Origin: Streptomyces hiroshimensis
Lineage (GTDB): Bacteria > Actinomycetota > Actinomycetes > Streptomycetales > Streptomycetaceae
Assembly (NCBI RefSeq): GCF_014650335.1
Contig: NZ_BMUT01000010.1
Coordinates: forward strand, 124,001 to 188,000
DNA: 64,000 nt
Direction: 5' to 3'
Of this stretch, positions 36,085-47,686 are shown in pieces. Every line of letters begins with the position of its first letter. The first letter of the stretch is position 1. The notes beneath the pieces were generated by a model, which ran no database searches, was not told the origin of the DNA, and saw only the letters and a list, made by a program, of their open reading frames with translations. A program made the position numbers and the translations under genes.

Positions 36085-38820
36085 TCAGTGCGCGGCGGAC
36101 TCCCAGTCCCGCCCGACGCCGACCGAAACGTCCAGCGGCGCACTCAGCGACACCGCCCCGGCCATCTCACGGCGGACCAGCGCCTCGACGGCCTCCCGCT
36201 CACCCGGAGCGATCTCCAGCACGATTTCGTCGTGGACCTGGAGCAGCATCCGGGACGAGAGCCGCTCCGCCTCCAGCGCCTCGCCCACCCGCAGCATCGC
36301 GATCTTGACGATGTCCGCGGCCGTGCCCTGGATCGGGGCGTTCAGCGCCATCCGCTCGGCCATCTCACGGCGCTGGCGGTTGTCGCTGTTGAGGTCCGGG
36401 AGGTAGCGGCGGCGGCCGAGCATCGTCTCGGTGTAGCCCGTGGCGCGGGCCTCGACGACGACCCGCTGGAGGTAGTCCCGCACGCCGCCGAAGCGCTCGA
36501 AGAAGGTGTCCATCAGCTTGCCCGCCTCGCCCGGGGCGATGTTGAGCTGCTGGGACAGGCCGAAGGCCGACAGGCCGTACGCGAGACCGTACGACATCGC
36601 CTTGATCTTGCGGCGCATCTCCGGGTCGACCTCGGTCTTGGCCACGCCGAAGACCTGGGAGGCGACGGTGGTGTGCAGGTCCTCGCCGGAGTTGAACGCC
36701 TCGATCAGGCCCTCGTCCTCCGACAGGTGGGCCATCACGCGCAGCTCGATCTGGCTGTAGTCCGCCGTCATCAGCGACTCGAAGCCCTCGCCGACGACGA
36801 AGCCGCGGCGGATGGCCCGGCCCTCGTCCGTCCGCACCGGGATGTTCTGCAGGTTGGGGTCGGTGGAGGACAGCCGGCCCGTGGCCGCCACCGTCTGGTT
36901 GAAGGTGGTGTGGATACGGCCGCCGGGGGCGATCGACTTGATCAGCCCCTCGACCGTGGAGCGCAGCTTCGACTGCTCACGGTGGCGCAGCATGATCACC
37001 GGGAGCTCGTTCTCCGTCTGCCCGGCGAGCCAGGCCAGGGCGTCGGCGTCCGTGGTGTACCCGGTCTTGGTCTTCTTCGTCTTGGGCAGGCCGAGCTCGC
37101 CGAAGAGCACCTCCTGCAGCTGCTTCGGGGAGCCCAGGTTGAACTCGCGGCCCGCCGCGGCGTGCGCCTCCTGCACGGCCTGCTGCACCGCGGCGGCGAA
37201 CTGCTGCTCCATGCGCTCCAGCCAGCCGCGGTCGGCGGCGATGCCCGCCCGCTCCATACGGGCCAGCAGCGCGCTCGTCGGCAGCTCCACATCGCGCATC
37301 AGCTCCGCCGCGCCGACCTCCTCCAGGCGCGTGGTGAACGCCGCACCCAGGTCGAGGACCGTACGGGCCCGGCCCATCAGCGCATCGGCCTCGGCCTGCT
37401 CGTCCGCACCGAAGGCCAGCTGCCCGTCGCCCGCAGCAGCCGTGGCCAGCTCACGGCCCAGATACTCCACGGACAGGGCGTCCAGCGCGAAGGAGCGGCG
37501 CCCGGGCTTGACCAGATACGCGGCCAGCGCCGTGTCCATGCTGACGCCCTCGGCCGACCAGCCGTGCTCGGCGAAGACCCGCATCGCGGCCTTGGCGTCG
37601 TGCATGACCTTCGGCGCGCCCGCATCCGCACTCCACGCGGCGAACGCCCGCTCGTCGGCCTCGTCCAGCTCGGCGGGGTCGAACCACACCGCCGGGCCCT
37701 CGCCCGTCGCCAGCGCGATCTCCGCGACGCGGCCGCTGCCCAGCGACCAGGAGTCGACCGTGGCCACGCCGAGCGGCGCCGAGCCGTGCTCCGCCAGCCA
37801 CGGCGCGAGCTCGCCCGCGCCCAGCACCGTGCCGTCCACCTCGGCACCGGCCTCGGGGACGGCCTCCTCCGCGGCCTCCCCGCCGGGGTCGGCCGCCAGC
37901 AGCCGGTCCCGCAGGCCCTGATTGCGGATCTCCAGACCCTCCAGGAACGCGATCAGCGCCTTGCGGTCGTATGCCGCGCGCAGCAGCCCCTCCGGGCCCA
38001 CGGGCAGCGCGACATCGCGCACCATCTCCGTCAGGCGGCGGTTGAGCTTGACGGCCTCCAGGTGATCACGGAGGTTCTGCCCGGCCTTGCCCTTGACCTC
38101 TTCGACGCGCTCGACGAGCTCGGCGAAGGAACCGAACTGATTGATCCACTTCGCCGCGGTCTTCTCGCCCACGCCCGGGATGCCCGGCAGATTGTCCGAC
38201 GGGTCGCCGCGCAGAGCCGCGAAATCCGGGTACTGCGAGGGCGACAGGCCGTACTTCTCCTGCACCTTCTCCGGAGTGAAGCGGGTCAGCTCCGAGACGC
38301 CCTTCGTCGGATACAGCACCGTCACGTCATCGGAGACGAGCTGGAAGGAATCGCGGTCACCGGTGACGATCGAGACGTGGAAGCCCTCGGCCTCCGCCTG
38401 CGTGGCGAGGGTCGCGATCACGTCATCGGCCTCGAAGCCGTCGACCGCGAACCGCGGCACGCTCATCGCATCCAGCATGTCGCCGATCAGCTCCACCTGG
38501 CCCTTGAAGTCATCCGGCGTCTTGGAACGCGTCGCCTTGTACTCCGGGAACTCCTCCGAGCGCCACGTCTTGCGCGAGACGTCGAACGCCACCGCGAAGT
38601 GCGTCGGCTGCTCGTCACGGAGCGTATTCGCCAGCATCGACGCGAAGCCGTACACCGCATTCGTCGTCTGGCCGGCGGCCGTCGTGAAATTCTCCGCGGG
38701 CAGCGCGAAGAACGCCCGGTACGCCATCGAGTGCCCGTCCATGAGGAGCAGGCGGGGGCGACCTCCCTCCGCTGCCTCGGTGCCGGTCGGTCCGTTCGTC
38801 TTCACTGCCTTTGCTGCCAC
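36085..38820 (-). CDS. polA: DNA polymerase I
   Basis: A 911-residue repair and Okazaki-processing polymerase. The N-terminal 5'-nuclease has LLMDGHSMAYRAFFALP, DGFEADDVIATLA and TGDRDSFQLV. A helix-hairpin-helix (NLPGIPGVGEKTAAKW) follows. The middle 3'-5' exonuclease-like region lacks the catalytic acidic residues, as is usual in actinobacteria. The polymerase domain holds motif A (TADYSQIELRVMAHLS), the O-helix (RRKIKAMSYGLAYG) and motif C (LLQVHDEIVLEI). The GTG at 38820 is 7 nt from a CAGGAT -10 box, so a leaderless damage-type promoter is likely. Confidence 0.97.
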   Translation of the reverse strand: MAAKAVKTNGPTGTEAAEGGRPRLLLMDGHSMAYRAFFALPAENFTTAAGQTTNAVYGFASMLANTLRDEQPTHFAVAFDVSRKTWRSEEFPEYKATRSKTPDDFKGQVELIGDMLDAMSVPRFAVDGFEADDVIATLATQAEAEGFHVSIVTGDRDSFQLVSDDVTVLYPTKGVSELTRFTPEKVQEKYGLSPSQYPDFAALRGDPSDNLPGIPGVGEKTAAKWINQFGSFAELVERVEEVKGKAGQNLRDHLEAVKLNRRLTEMVRDVALPVGPEGLLRAAYDRKALIAFLEGLEIRNQGLRDRLLAADPGGEAAEEAVPEAGAEVDGTVLGAGELAPWLAEHGSAPLGVATVDSWSLGSGRVAEIALATGEGPAVWFDPAELDEADERAFAAWSADAGAPKVMHDAKAAMRVFAEHGWSAEGVSMDTALAAYLVKPGRRSFALDALSVEYLGRELATAAAGDGQLAFGADEQAEADALMGRARTVLDLGAAFTTRLEEVGAAELMRDVELPTSALLARMERAGIAADRGWLERMEQQFAAAVQQAVQEAHAAAGREFNLGSPKQLQEVLFGELGLPKTKKTKTGYTTDADALAWLAGQTENELPVIMLRHREQSKLRSTVEGLIKSIAPGGRIHTTFNQTVAATGRLSSTDPNLQNIPVRTDEGRAIRRGFVVGEGFESLMTADYSQIELRVMAHLSEDEGLIEAFNSGEDLHTTVASQVFGVAKTEVDPEMRRKIKAMSYGLAYGLSAFGLSQQLNIAPGEAGKLMDTFFERFGGVRDYLQRVVVEARATGYTETMLGRRRYLPDLNSDNRQRREMAERMALNAPIQGTAADIVKIAMLRVGEALEAERLSSRMLLQVHDEIVLEIAPGEREAVEALVRREMAGAVSLSAPLDVSVGVGRDWESAAH

Positions 38821-38827
38821 GCCCCCG

Positions 38828-38850
38828 ATCCTGCCACGGCCCACTGACAA
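38828..38850 (-). promoter_or_regulatory. RecA-NDp/PafBC-type promoter of polA
   Basis: Minus strand: TTGTCAGTG (38850-38842), 8 nt, CAGGAT (38833-38828), 7 nt, then the polA GTG. It matches TTGTCRGTG-N8-TAnnnT except for C in place of T at the first -10 base. Confidence 0.72.
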
Positions 38851-38906
38851 TCCCGGCCACGGCGACCTCGCCCCGGCACCCGCCACCGCCCCGTGACAGG
38901 ATCGGA

Positions 38907-39027
38907 CCCGTACGAGAGACCCGTACGACAGACGTGTACGAAAGATCCGTACGGCAGACGTGTACGAGAGACGTTTAAGAGATCGCTACGGCTACGAGAG
39001 ATCCTTACGGCAGCCCCGTACGCGAAC
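38907..39027. repeat. 13-bp direct repeats in the polA/ydeP-like intergenic region
   Basis: Five head-to-tail copies of a 13-bp unit (consensus CCCGTACGAGAGA) lie at 38907, 38920, 38933, 38946 and 38959. Three diverged copies follow, at about 38990, 39002 and 39015. Each core holds TACG(A/G)nAGA, often with the palindrome CGTACG. The array occupies most of the upstream region of the FdhF/YdeP gene and ends 40 bp before its ATG. It may be a multi-site operator or just a minisatellite. Confidence 0.85.
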
Positions 39028-39067
39028 CGCGCACCCGCGCACCACCGACCGCTCGAAGGGGAGCGAC

Positions 39068-41365
<2,298 letters not shown>

Positions 41366-41431
41366 CGGCAAGGCCGTTGAACTGAAAAAACTTTCACACC
41401 ACAACGGCCGAGGGTGATCGGAGCACGACAC

Positions 41432-41893
41432 ATGGGCGAGCACGGCAAGACCACGTTCCCGCAGGAAGTCCTGGACCAGTGGGCCGGCAGCGGGCTCGAC
41501 CTGCCCGCCCTCTTCTCCGCCGGGCACCTCGGCGAGCGCATGAGCGTGCGCGTCGTCGAGGCATCCCCGGAGCGCGTGGTCGGCACCATGCCGGTCGAGG
41601 GCAACACCCAGCCGTACGGGCTGCTGCACGGCGGCGCCTCCGCCGTGCTCGCCGAGACCCTCGGCTCCGTCGGCGCCATGCTGCACGGCGGCCCCTCCCG
41701 CATCGCCGTCGGCGTCGACCTCAACTGCACCCACCACCGGGGCGCCCGCTCCGGGCTGGTCACGGGCGTCGCCACCCCCGTGCACCGCGGGCGCACCACC
41801 GCCACCTACGAGATCGTCATCACCGACGAGCACGACAAGCGCGTGTGCTCCGCACGCCTCACCTGCGTCCTCCGCGACGCCGAAGCGGCCTGA
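41432..41893 (+). CDS. PaaI-family hotdog thioesterase
   Basis: A 153-residue hotdog-fold acyl-CoA thioesterase. The catalytic block is PYGLLHGGASAVLAETLGS, and the second half has HHRGARSGLVTGVATPVHRGRTTATYE. Members hydrolyse phenylacetyl-CoA or other aryl- or acyl-CoA esters; the specific substrate is not seen. The ATG at 41432 has GGAG 8 nt upstream; a GTG at 41414 is the alternative. It lies 66 bp after the YdeP-type gene and may be read with it. Confidence 0.88.
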   Translation: MGEHGKTTFPQEVLDQWAGSGLDLPALFSAGHLGERMSVRVVEASPERVVGTMPVEGNTQPYGLLHGGASAVLAETLGSVGAMLHGGPSRIAVGVDLNCTHHRGARSGLVTGVATPVHRGRTTATYEIVITDEHDKRVCSARLTCVLRDAEAA

Positions 41894-41978
41894 CCGCCTC
41901 CCGGCCTGACGACCTCCTTCCCCATTCCGCGCCCCGCAGCACCTTCCCGCGCCCGCCGGGGCGCTCTACCGTGCCCGC

Positions 41979-42365
41979 ATGCGGGCTCGCTCACGCCGCC
42001 GGCTGGCCGGCGCATCGCTGGTGCTGACGGCCGCCGCCCTGGCCGGCTGCGGGGACTCCGCGGCCGGCCCGGCCCCGCACTCCCCCACGCCCGACTCCCC
42101 CGTGCAGCTGTGCACCAAGCTCATCTCCTACTGGGCCGAGCAGGACCTCACCGGCGGCAAGTGGGCCGGGCTCGACTGGGAGCAGAAGGGCCTGTCCAAC
42201 GAGCAGTTCGCCCTCTACGACGACATCGTGCAGGCGGCCCGCGGCGAACAGCGCAGCCACGGGACCGCCGCGGCCCTCGAACTGGCCCGCCGCCAGGCGC
42301 AGCAGCGCTGCGAGGCCGCGGGCGGGGCCACCCGCAGCTCGGAGAACTGGCGCCCTCCCACGTGA
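41979..42365 (+). CDS. Small lipoprotein
   Basis: A 128-residue protein with a lipoprotein signal (RSRRRLAGASLVLTAAALAGC), the Cys at about residue 24 being the lipid site. The mature part has two further Cys (QLCTKL and QRCEAAG), probably a disulfide, in a short helical domain. No family was recognised. TACCGT sits 6 nt before the ATG and no ribosome site is seen, so a leaderless transcript is likely. Confidence 0.78.
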   Translation: MRARSRRRLAGASLVLTAAALAGCGDSAAGPAPHSPTPDSPVQLCTKLISYWAEQDLTGGKWAGLDWEQKGLSNEQFALYDDIVQAARGEQRSHGTAAALELARRQAQQRCEAAGGATRSSENWRPPT

Positions 42366-42668
42366 CCGTGTGTAACCGTCACGCGGGGCGGGAAACGTAG
42401 CACCGTCGGCAGGACCGCGACCCTCGTGGCCCCTTCCCCCCCTTCCCGCGCCCTCGACTGCTTAGCGGAACTGCACTTTCTGGCTCCGCCCTCGGGGGAA
42501 AAATCACCATCCGAGAAGATCATTCACTCAGGGCTGCTACACAAAATTCCCCAGAAGTGATCTGCGTCATAACAAGACAGTCACATCATGGCCAGCACCT
42601 CTGCCCCCCGTCGCCGCACCCCCCTAGAGTCACGGCCAGTCACCGCCCCGCCGGGGAAAGGACACACC

Positions 42669-43910
42669 GTGCGCCACCGTCCCCTGCTCATCCTCACCAG
42701 CACTCTTGCCGCCGGCACCCTCGCACTGAGCGCCTGCGGATCACGCGACGACAGCGGCAAGAGCGACGACAACGAGGGCAGCGGCAAGCAGACCACCGTG
42801 GTGATCGGTGTCGACGCCCCGCTGACCGGCTCCCTCTCCGCCCTCGGCCAGGGCATCAAGAACTCCGTCGACCTCGCCGCCCGCACCGCCAACAAGAACA
42901 AGGAAGTCCAAGGCGTCACCTTCAAAACCGAAGCCCTGGACGACCAGGCCGTACCCGCCTCCGGCCAGCAGAACGCCACCAAACTCGTCGCCGACAAAGC
43001 CGTCCTCGGCGTCGTCGGCCCGCTCAACTCCGGCGTCTCCCAGTCCATGCAAGGCGTCTTCGCACGAGCCGACCTCACCCAGGTCTCCCCCGCCAACACC
43101 AGCCCCGAACTCAGCCAGGGCGACAACTGGCTCAAAGGGGAGAAGAAACGCCCCTTCAAAACCTACTTCCGCACCGCCACCACCGACATCATCCAAGGCC
43201 GCTTCGCCGCCCAGTACGCCCACAACGACGCCAAGAAGAAAAAAGTCTTCGTCGTCGACGACAAACAGACCTACGGCGTCGGCCTCGCCTCGATCTTCGC
43301 CCAGGAATTCAAACGCCTCGGCGGCGAAGTCGTCGGCACCGACCACATCACCGTCAAAGAGACCGACTTCTCCAGCGTCGCCAACAAAGTCAAGAACAGC
43401 GGCGCGGACATCGTCTACTACGGCGGCCAGTACCCCGAAGGCGGTCTCCTCTCCGACCAGGTGAAGAAAACCGGCGCCCACATTCCCCTCATGGGCGGCG
43501 ACGGCGTCTACGACCCCGCCTTCATCAAAGCCTCCAGCGAAAGCAACGACGGCGACCTCGGCACCTCCGTCGGCTACCCCGTCGAAGACCTCGACTCCGC
43601 CAAAGCCTTCGTCCAGAACTACAAGGACGCCGACTACAAAGACCCCTACGCAGCCTACGGCGGCTACTCCTACGACGCAGCCTGGGCCATCATCCAGTCC
43701 GTCAAAAAGGTCATCGCCGACAACAACGGGAAACTGCCCGCCGACGCCCGCGCGAAAGTCACCGAAGCCATGGGAAAGGTCTCCTTCGAAGGCGTGACCG
43801 GAAAGGTCTCCTTCGACGAATTCGGCGACACCACCAACAAACAGCTGACCGTCTACCAGGTCAAGGGCGACGCCTGGCACTCCCTCAAGAGCGCCACCTT
43901 CAAGGACTGA
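42669..43910 (+). CDS. livK: Branched-chain amino acid ABC transporter, binding lipoprotein
   Basis: A 413-residue substrate-binding protein. The lipoprotein signal is LLILTSTLAAGTLALSAC, with the Cys at about residue 23. The periplasmic-binding fold type I has VVIGVDAPLTGSLSALGQG, VLGVVGPLNSGVSQSM and DIVYYGGQYPEGG. The GTG at 42669 has GAAAGGA upstream. It heads a five-gene Liv operon. The ligand may be Leu/Ile/Val or another amino acid; the family alone does not fix it. The 303-bp region upstream (42366-42668) should hold the operon promoter, but I saw no clear -35/-10 pair. Confidence 0.93.
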   Translation: MRHRPLLILTSTLAAGTLALSACGSRDDSGKSDDNEGSGKQTTVVIGVDAPLTGSLSALGQGIKNSVDLAARTANKNKEVQGVTFKTEALDDQAVPASGQQNATKLVADKAVLGVVGPLNSGVSQSMQGVFARADLTQVSPANTSPELSQGDNWLKGEKKRPFKTYFRTATTDIIQGRFAAQYAHNDAKKKKVFVVDDKQTYGVGLASIFAQEFKRLGGEVVGTDHITVKETDFSSVANKVKNSGADIVYYGGQYPEGGLLSDQVKKTGAHIPLMGGDGVYDPAFIKASSESNDGDLGTSVGYPVEDLDSAKAFVQNYKDADYKDPYAAYGGYSYDAAWAIIQSVKKVIADNNGKLPADARAKVTEAMGKVSFEGVTGKVSFDEFGDTTNKQLTVYQVKGDAWHSLKSATFKD

Positions 43911-44004
43911 ACAGCCCCCCTGCGGAAACCGCACCCGCCGCGCGAGGACGCGTCCCACGCCCTCGCGCGGACCCACATCCGACACCCACATCGGAGGCCC
44001 AGCG

Positions 44005-44937
44005 GTGCACCAACTGCCGCAAACGCTGGTCAACGGACTCGCCCTCGGTGCCCTCTACGGCCTCATCGCCATCGGGTACACCATGGTCTACGGCATCGTC
44101 CAGCTCATCAACTTCGCCCACGGCGAGATCGTCATGATCGGGGGCTTCGGCGCCCTCAGCGTCCACCTCTGGCTCCCCGCCGACACCCCCCTCACCGCCG
44201 CCCTCCCCCTCATGCTCATCGGCGGCGCCATCGCCTCCGTCGCCGTCGCCACCGCGGCGGAACGCTTCGCCTACCGGCCCCTGCGCAACGCCCCCAGACT
44301 CGCCCCCCTCATCACCGCCATCGGCCTGTCCATCGCCCTCCAGCAACTCGTCTGGGCCTTCTACCCCGACGCCAAGAAATCCCGCGGATTCCCCCAGTTC
44401 CGGGGCGACGCCTTCGAACTCGCCGGCAACATCCACATCCAGCGCGACGACGTCTTCGTCCTCCTCGCCGCACCCCTGTGCATGCTCGCCCTCGGCTTCT
44501 TCGTCGCCAAAAGCCGCACCGGCCGCGCCATGCAGGCCACCGCCCAGGACCCCGACACCGCAAAACTCATGGGCATCAACACCGACCGCATCATCGTCCT
44601 GGCCTTCGCCATCGGCGGCGCATTCGCCGCCGTCGCCGCCGTCGCCGCCGGACTCCGCGCCGGACAGATCAACTTCGAAATGGGCTTCATCCTCGGCCTC
44701 AAAGCCTTCACCGCAGCCGTCCTCGGCGGCATCGGCAACATCTACGGAGCCATGCTCGGCGGAGTCGTCCTCGGCATCGCCGAAGCCGCCGCCTCCACCT
44801 ACATCCAGCACATCCCCGGAATGCAGCAACTCGGCGGAGGCGGCTGGAAAGACGTCTGGGCCTTCGCCCTCCTCATCCTCGTCCTCCTCATCAGGCCCCA
44901 AGGCCTGCTCGGCGAACGTGTCGCGGATCGGGCGTGA
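44005..44937 (+). CDS. livH: Branched-chain amino acid ABC transporter permease LivH
   Basis: A 310-residue inner-membrane permease with eight or so helices. The LivH start motif NGLALGALYGLIAIGYTMVYG and the FAHGEIVMIGGFGAL loop are clear. The EAA-like coupling region and ATVLGGI-type segment (TAAVLGGIGNIYGAMLGG) occur near residues 235-255. The GTG start has GGAGG upstream. The stop overlaps the livM start (GTGA at 44934-44937). Confidence 0.95.
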   Translation: MHQLPQTLVNGLALGALYGLIAIGYTMVYGIVQLINFAHGEIVMIGGFGALSVHLWLPADTPLTAALPLMLIGGAIASVAVATAAERFAYRPLRNAPRLAPLITAIGLSIALQQLVWAFYPDAKKSRGFPQFRGDAFELAGNIHIQRDDVFVLLAAPLCMLALGFFVAKSRTGRAMQATAQDPDTAKLMGINTDRIIVLAFAIGGAFAAVAAVAAGLRAGQINFEMGFILGLKAFTAAVLGGIGNIYGAMLGGVVLGIAEAAASTYIQHIPGMQQLGGGGWKDVWAFALLILVLLIRPQGLLGERVADRA

Positions 44938-46814
44938 ACGCGATGAATTCGATGAACCCGCAAAAGACAGCCAACGACGACGGAACCGGCAACGGGAACG
45001 GGAACGGGACGGCCGTACCCACCACCGAAACCACCCCCGTCATCCCCCTCCCCCTCGGCACCGCCCGCCTCCTCACCGCCACCGGAGCCCTCCTCAGCGC
45101 CGCCTCCACCTTCCTCTCCTGGACCTGGACCACCGCCTTCCCCGGCAACCTCACCGTCACCGGCTACCCCGGCGGCCTCCAGCTCCTCACCCTCACCGGC
45201 GCCCTCCTCACCCTCGCCTACACCCTCACCGCCTGGAACCTCCCAGGCCTCCGCTGGCTCAACCCCGCCGCCGGCCACAACGCCACCGCACTCATGGCCA
45301 CGGCCACCCTCGCCACCACCTGGTACACCCTCATCGCCATCTCCGTACAGCTCGGCGGCCTCGCCAACCTCGAACCCGGCGGATACGCCGCCGCCCTCAC
45401 CACCCTCCTCACCCTCCTCGGCGCCCTCGCCCTCCCCCTCGACCGGCGCACCGCCCACTCCTTCCCCCGCACCAGCCACCTCAGCACCACCCGCACCGGA
45501 ACAGCCCTCCGCTCCATACTCCGCACCATCCGCCCCGGCCGCACCGACCGGCAGCCACCACCCGCCCGGCCCCTGCCCACCTGGGCCGAAATCCTCATCA
45601 TCACCGCCGCCTTCGGCCTCGCCCTGGGCCTGGTCACCTACGGCATCGGCACCGCCTACGGAGAACTCTTCACCGGATTCCTGCTCCTGGCCGGCCTCGG
45701 CGCCGCCGCCCTCACCCGCGCCGGACTCCTCGGACGGCTCACCGCCCTCACCGCCAAACACCGCACACCCACCGTCACCGCCGCCTTCGCCGCCGCGGCC
45801 CTCTTCCCACTCACCCAGGACACCGACCAGTACACACTCATCGCCGTCAACATCCTGATCTTCTCCACCGTCGCCCTCGGCCTCAACGTCGTCGTCGGCC
45901 TCGCCGGCCTCCTCGACCTCGGCTACGTCGCCTTCCTCGGCGTAGGCGCCTACACCGCCGCCCTCGTCTCCGGCACCACCGCATCCACCCTCAACATCCA
46001 CTTCCCCTTCTGGGCCGCCGTCCTCACCGGCGCCGCCGCCTCACTCGTCTTCGGCGTCGTCATCGGCGCCCCCACCCTGCGGCTACGCGGCGACTACCTC
46101 GCCATCGTCACCCTCGGCTTCGGCGAAATCTTCCGCATCACCGTCGGCAACCTCAACGGCGAATCCGGCCCCTCCCTCACCAACGGACCCAACGGCATCC
46201 CCAACATCCCCGACCTCGTCCTCTTCGGCTACAAATTCGGCTCCACCCACCACCTCGGCAGCATCACCCTCAACCCCTTCGCCAACTACTACCTCCTGAT
46301 GCTGCTCTTCACCGTCATCGTCGTCCTCGTCTTCAGCCGCGCCGGCAACTCCCGCATCGGACGCGCCTGGATCGCCATCCGCGAAGACGAAACCGCCGCC
46401 ACCGCCATGGGCATCAACGGCTTCCGCCTCAAACTCCTCGCCTTCGCCCTCGGCGCCACCCTCGCCGGACTCGCCGGCACCGTCCAAGCCCACGTCGCCT
46501 ACACCGTCGTCCCCGAGCAATACGTCTTCGCAGGCCCCGTACCGCCCAACTCCGCCTTCCTCCTCGCAGCCGTCATCCTCGGCGGCATGGGCACCATCAG
46601 CGGCCCCCTCCTCGGCGCCGCCCTCCTCTACCTCATCCCCGCCAAACTCCAGTTCCTCCAGGACTACCAACTCCTCGCCTTCGGCGCCGCCCTCATCCTC
46701 CTCATGCGCTTCCGCCCCGAAGGACTCATCCCCAACCGCCGCCGCCAACTCGAATTCCACGAAGGAACCACCGGCAGCAGCACCCTCACGCACGCGGAGG
46801 CGCCCACACCATGA
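44934..46814 (+). CDS. livM: Branched-chain amino acid ABC transporter permease LivM, long form
   Basis: A 626-residue permease. The C-terminal 330 residues are the standard LivM (LNVVVGLAGLLDLGYVAFLGVGAYTAAL, GDYLAIVTLGFGEI, GRAWIAIREDETAATAMGI). The first 290 residues add a Thr/Asn-rich cytoplasmic start and about six further membrane helices, an extension I recall from Streptomyces. The start was set at GTG 44934, overlapping the livH stop; ATGs at 44943 and 44952 are alternatives. The stop overlaps the livG start. Confidence 0.92.
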   Translation: MNAMNSMNPQKTANDDGTGNGNGNGTAVPTTETTPVIPLPLGTARLLTATGALLSAASTFLSWTWTTAFPGNLTVTGYPGGLQLLTLTGALLTLAYTLTAWNLPGLRWLNPAAGHNATALMATATLATTWYTLIAISVQLGGLANLEPGGYAAALTTLLTLLGALALPLDRRTAHSFPRTSHLSTTRTGTALRSILRTIRPGRTDRQPPPARPLPTWAEILIITAAFGLALGLVTYGIGTAYGELFTGFLLLAGLGAAALTRAGLLGRLTALTAKHRTPTVTAAFAAAALFPLTQDTDQYTLIAVNILIFSTVALGLNVVVGLAGLLDLGYVAFLGVGAYTAALVSGTTASTLNIHFPFWAAVLTGAAASLVFGVVIGAPTLRLRGDYLAIVTLGFGEIFRITVGNLNGESGPSLTNGPNGIPNIPDLVLFGYKFGSTHHLGSITLNPFANYYLLMLLFTVIVVLVFSRAGNSRIGRAWIAIREDETAATAMGINGFRLKLLAFALGATLAGLAGTVQAHVAYTVVPEQYVFAGPVPPNSAFLLAAVILGGMGTISGPLLGAALLYLIPAKLQFLQDYQLLAFGAALILLMRFRPEGLIPNRRRQLEFHEGTTGSSTLTHAEAPTP

Positions 46815-47686
46815 CCACCACCGCCACCGCCCCCGCCGAAACACCCACCGACGCACCCACCCTCACCGCCACCGGCGTCACCATGCGCTTCGGCGGCCTC
46901 ACCGCCGTACGCAACGTCGACCTCACCGTCCGCCACAACGAAATCGTCGGCCTCATCGGACCCAACGGCGCAGGCAAAACCACCTTCTTCAACTGCCTCA
47001 CCGGCCTCTACACCCCCACCGAAGGCACCGTCGCCTACAAAGGCGTCAAGCTGCCGCCCAAACCCCACCTCGTCACCAAAGCCGGCATCGCACGCACCTT
47101 CCAGAACATCCGCCTCTTCGCCAACATGACCGTCCTCGAAAACGTCCTCGTCGGCCGCCACACCCGCACCAAAGAAGGCCTCTTCTCCGCCCTCCTCCGC
47201 GGCCCCGGATTCCGCCGCGCCGAACACGCCTCCGAACAACGCGCCATGGAACTCCTCACCTTCACCGGACTCGCCGCCAAACGCGACCACCTCGCCCGCA
47301 ACCTCCCCTACGGCGAACAACGCAAGCTCGAAATCGCCCGCGCCCTCGCCAGCGACCCCGGACTCCTCCTCCTCGACGAACCCACCGCCGGAATGAACCC
47401 CCAGGAAACCCGCGCCACCGAAACGCTCGTCCGCGCAATCCGCGCCCAAGGCACCGCCGTCCTCGTCATCGAGCACGACATGCGGTTCATCTTCAACCTC
47501 TGCGACCGCGTCGCCGTCCTCGTCCAAGGCGAAAAACTCACCGAAGGCACCTCCGACACCGTCCAAGCCGACGAACGCGTCATCGCCGCCTACCTCGGCA
47601 CCCCCTTCGAAGGCGCACCGGGAGAAGAAGAAGCGGCAGAAGTGGCCGCCGCCGAAGCCCGCACCGAGGAAGGGGACGAACAGTGA
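46811..47686 (+). CDS. livG: Branched-chain amino acid ABC transporter ATPase LivG
   Basis: A 291-residue ABC ATPase. Walker A is GPNGAGKTTFF, the signature motif reads NLPYGEQRKLEIARAL (LPYGEQ in place of LSGGQ, usual for LivG). Walker B is LLLLDEPTAGMNP and the His switch VIEHDM. A Glu/Ala-rich tail of about 30 residues follows the core. The start overlaps the livM stop (ATGA), and the stop overlaps the livF start (GTGA), so the operon is tightly coupled. Confidence 0.95.
   Translation: MTTTATAPAETPTDAPTLTATGVTMRFGGLTAVRNVDLTVRHNEIVGLIGPNGAGKTTFFNCLTGLYTPTEGTVAYKGVKLPPKPHLVTKAGIARTFQNIRLFANMTVLENVLVGRHTRTKEGLFSALLRGPGFRRAEHASEQRAMELLTFTGLAAKRDHLARNLPYGEQRKLEIARALASDPGLLLLDEPTAGMNPQETRATETLVRAIRAQGTAVLVIEHDMRFIFNLCDRVAVLVQGEKLTEGTSDTVQADERVIAAYLGTPFEGAPGEEEAAEVAAAEARTEEGDEQ

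Noticed and set aside
35971..38847. Long plus-strand open frame opposite polA
   Set aside because: Antisense to a complete polA; low-complexity Arg/Leu/His content, no ribosome site.
38907..39027. CRISPR array
   Set aside because: The 13-bp units are head to tail with no spacers, and no cas gene is in the window.
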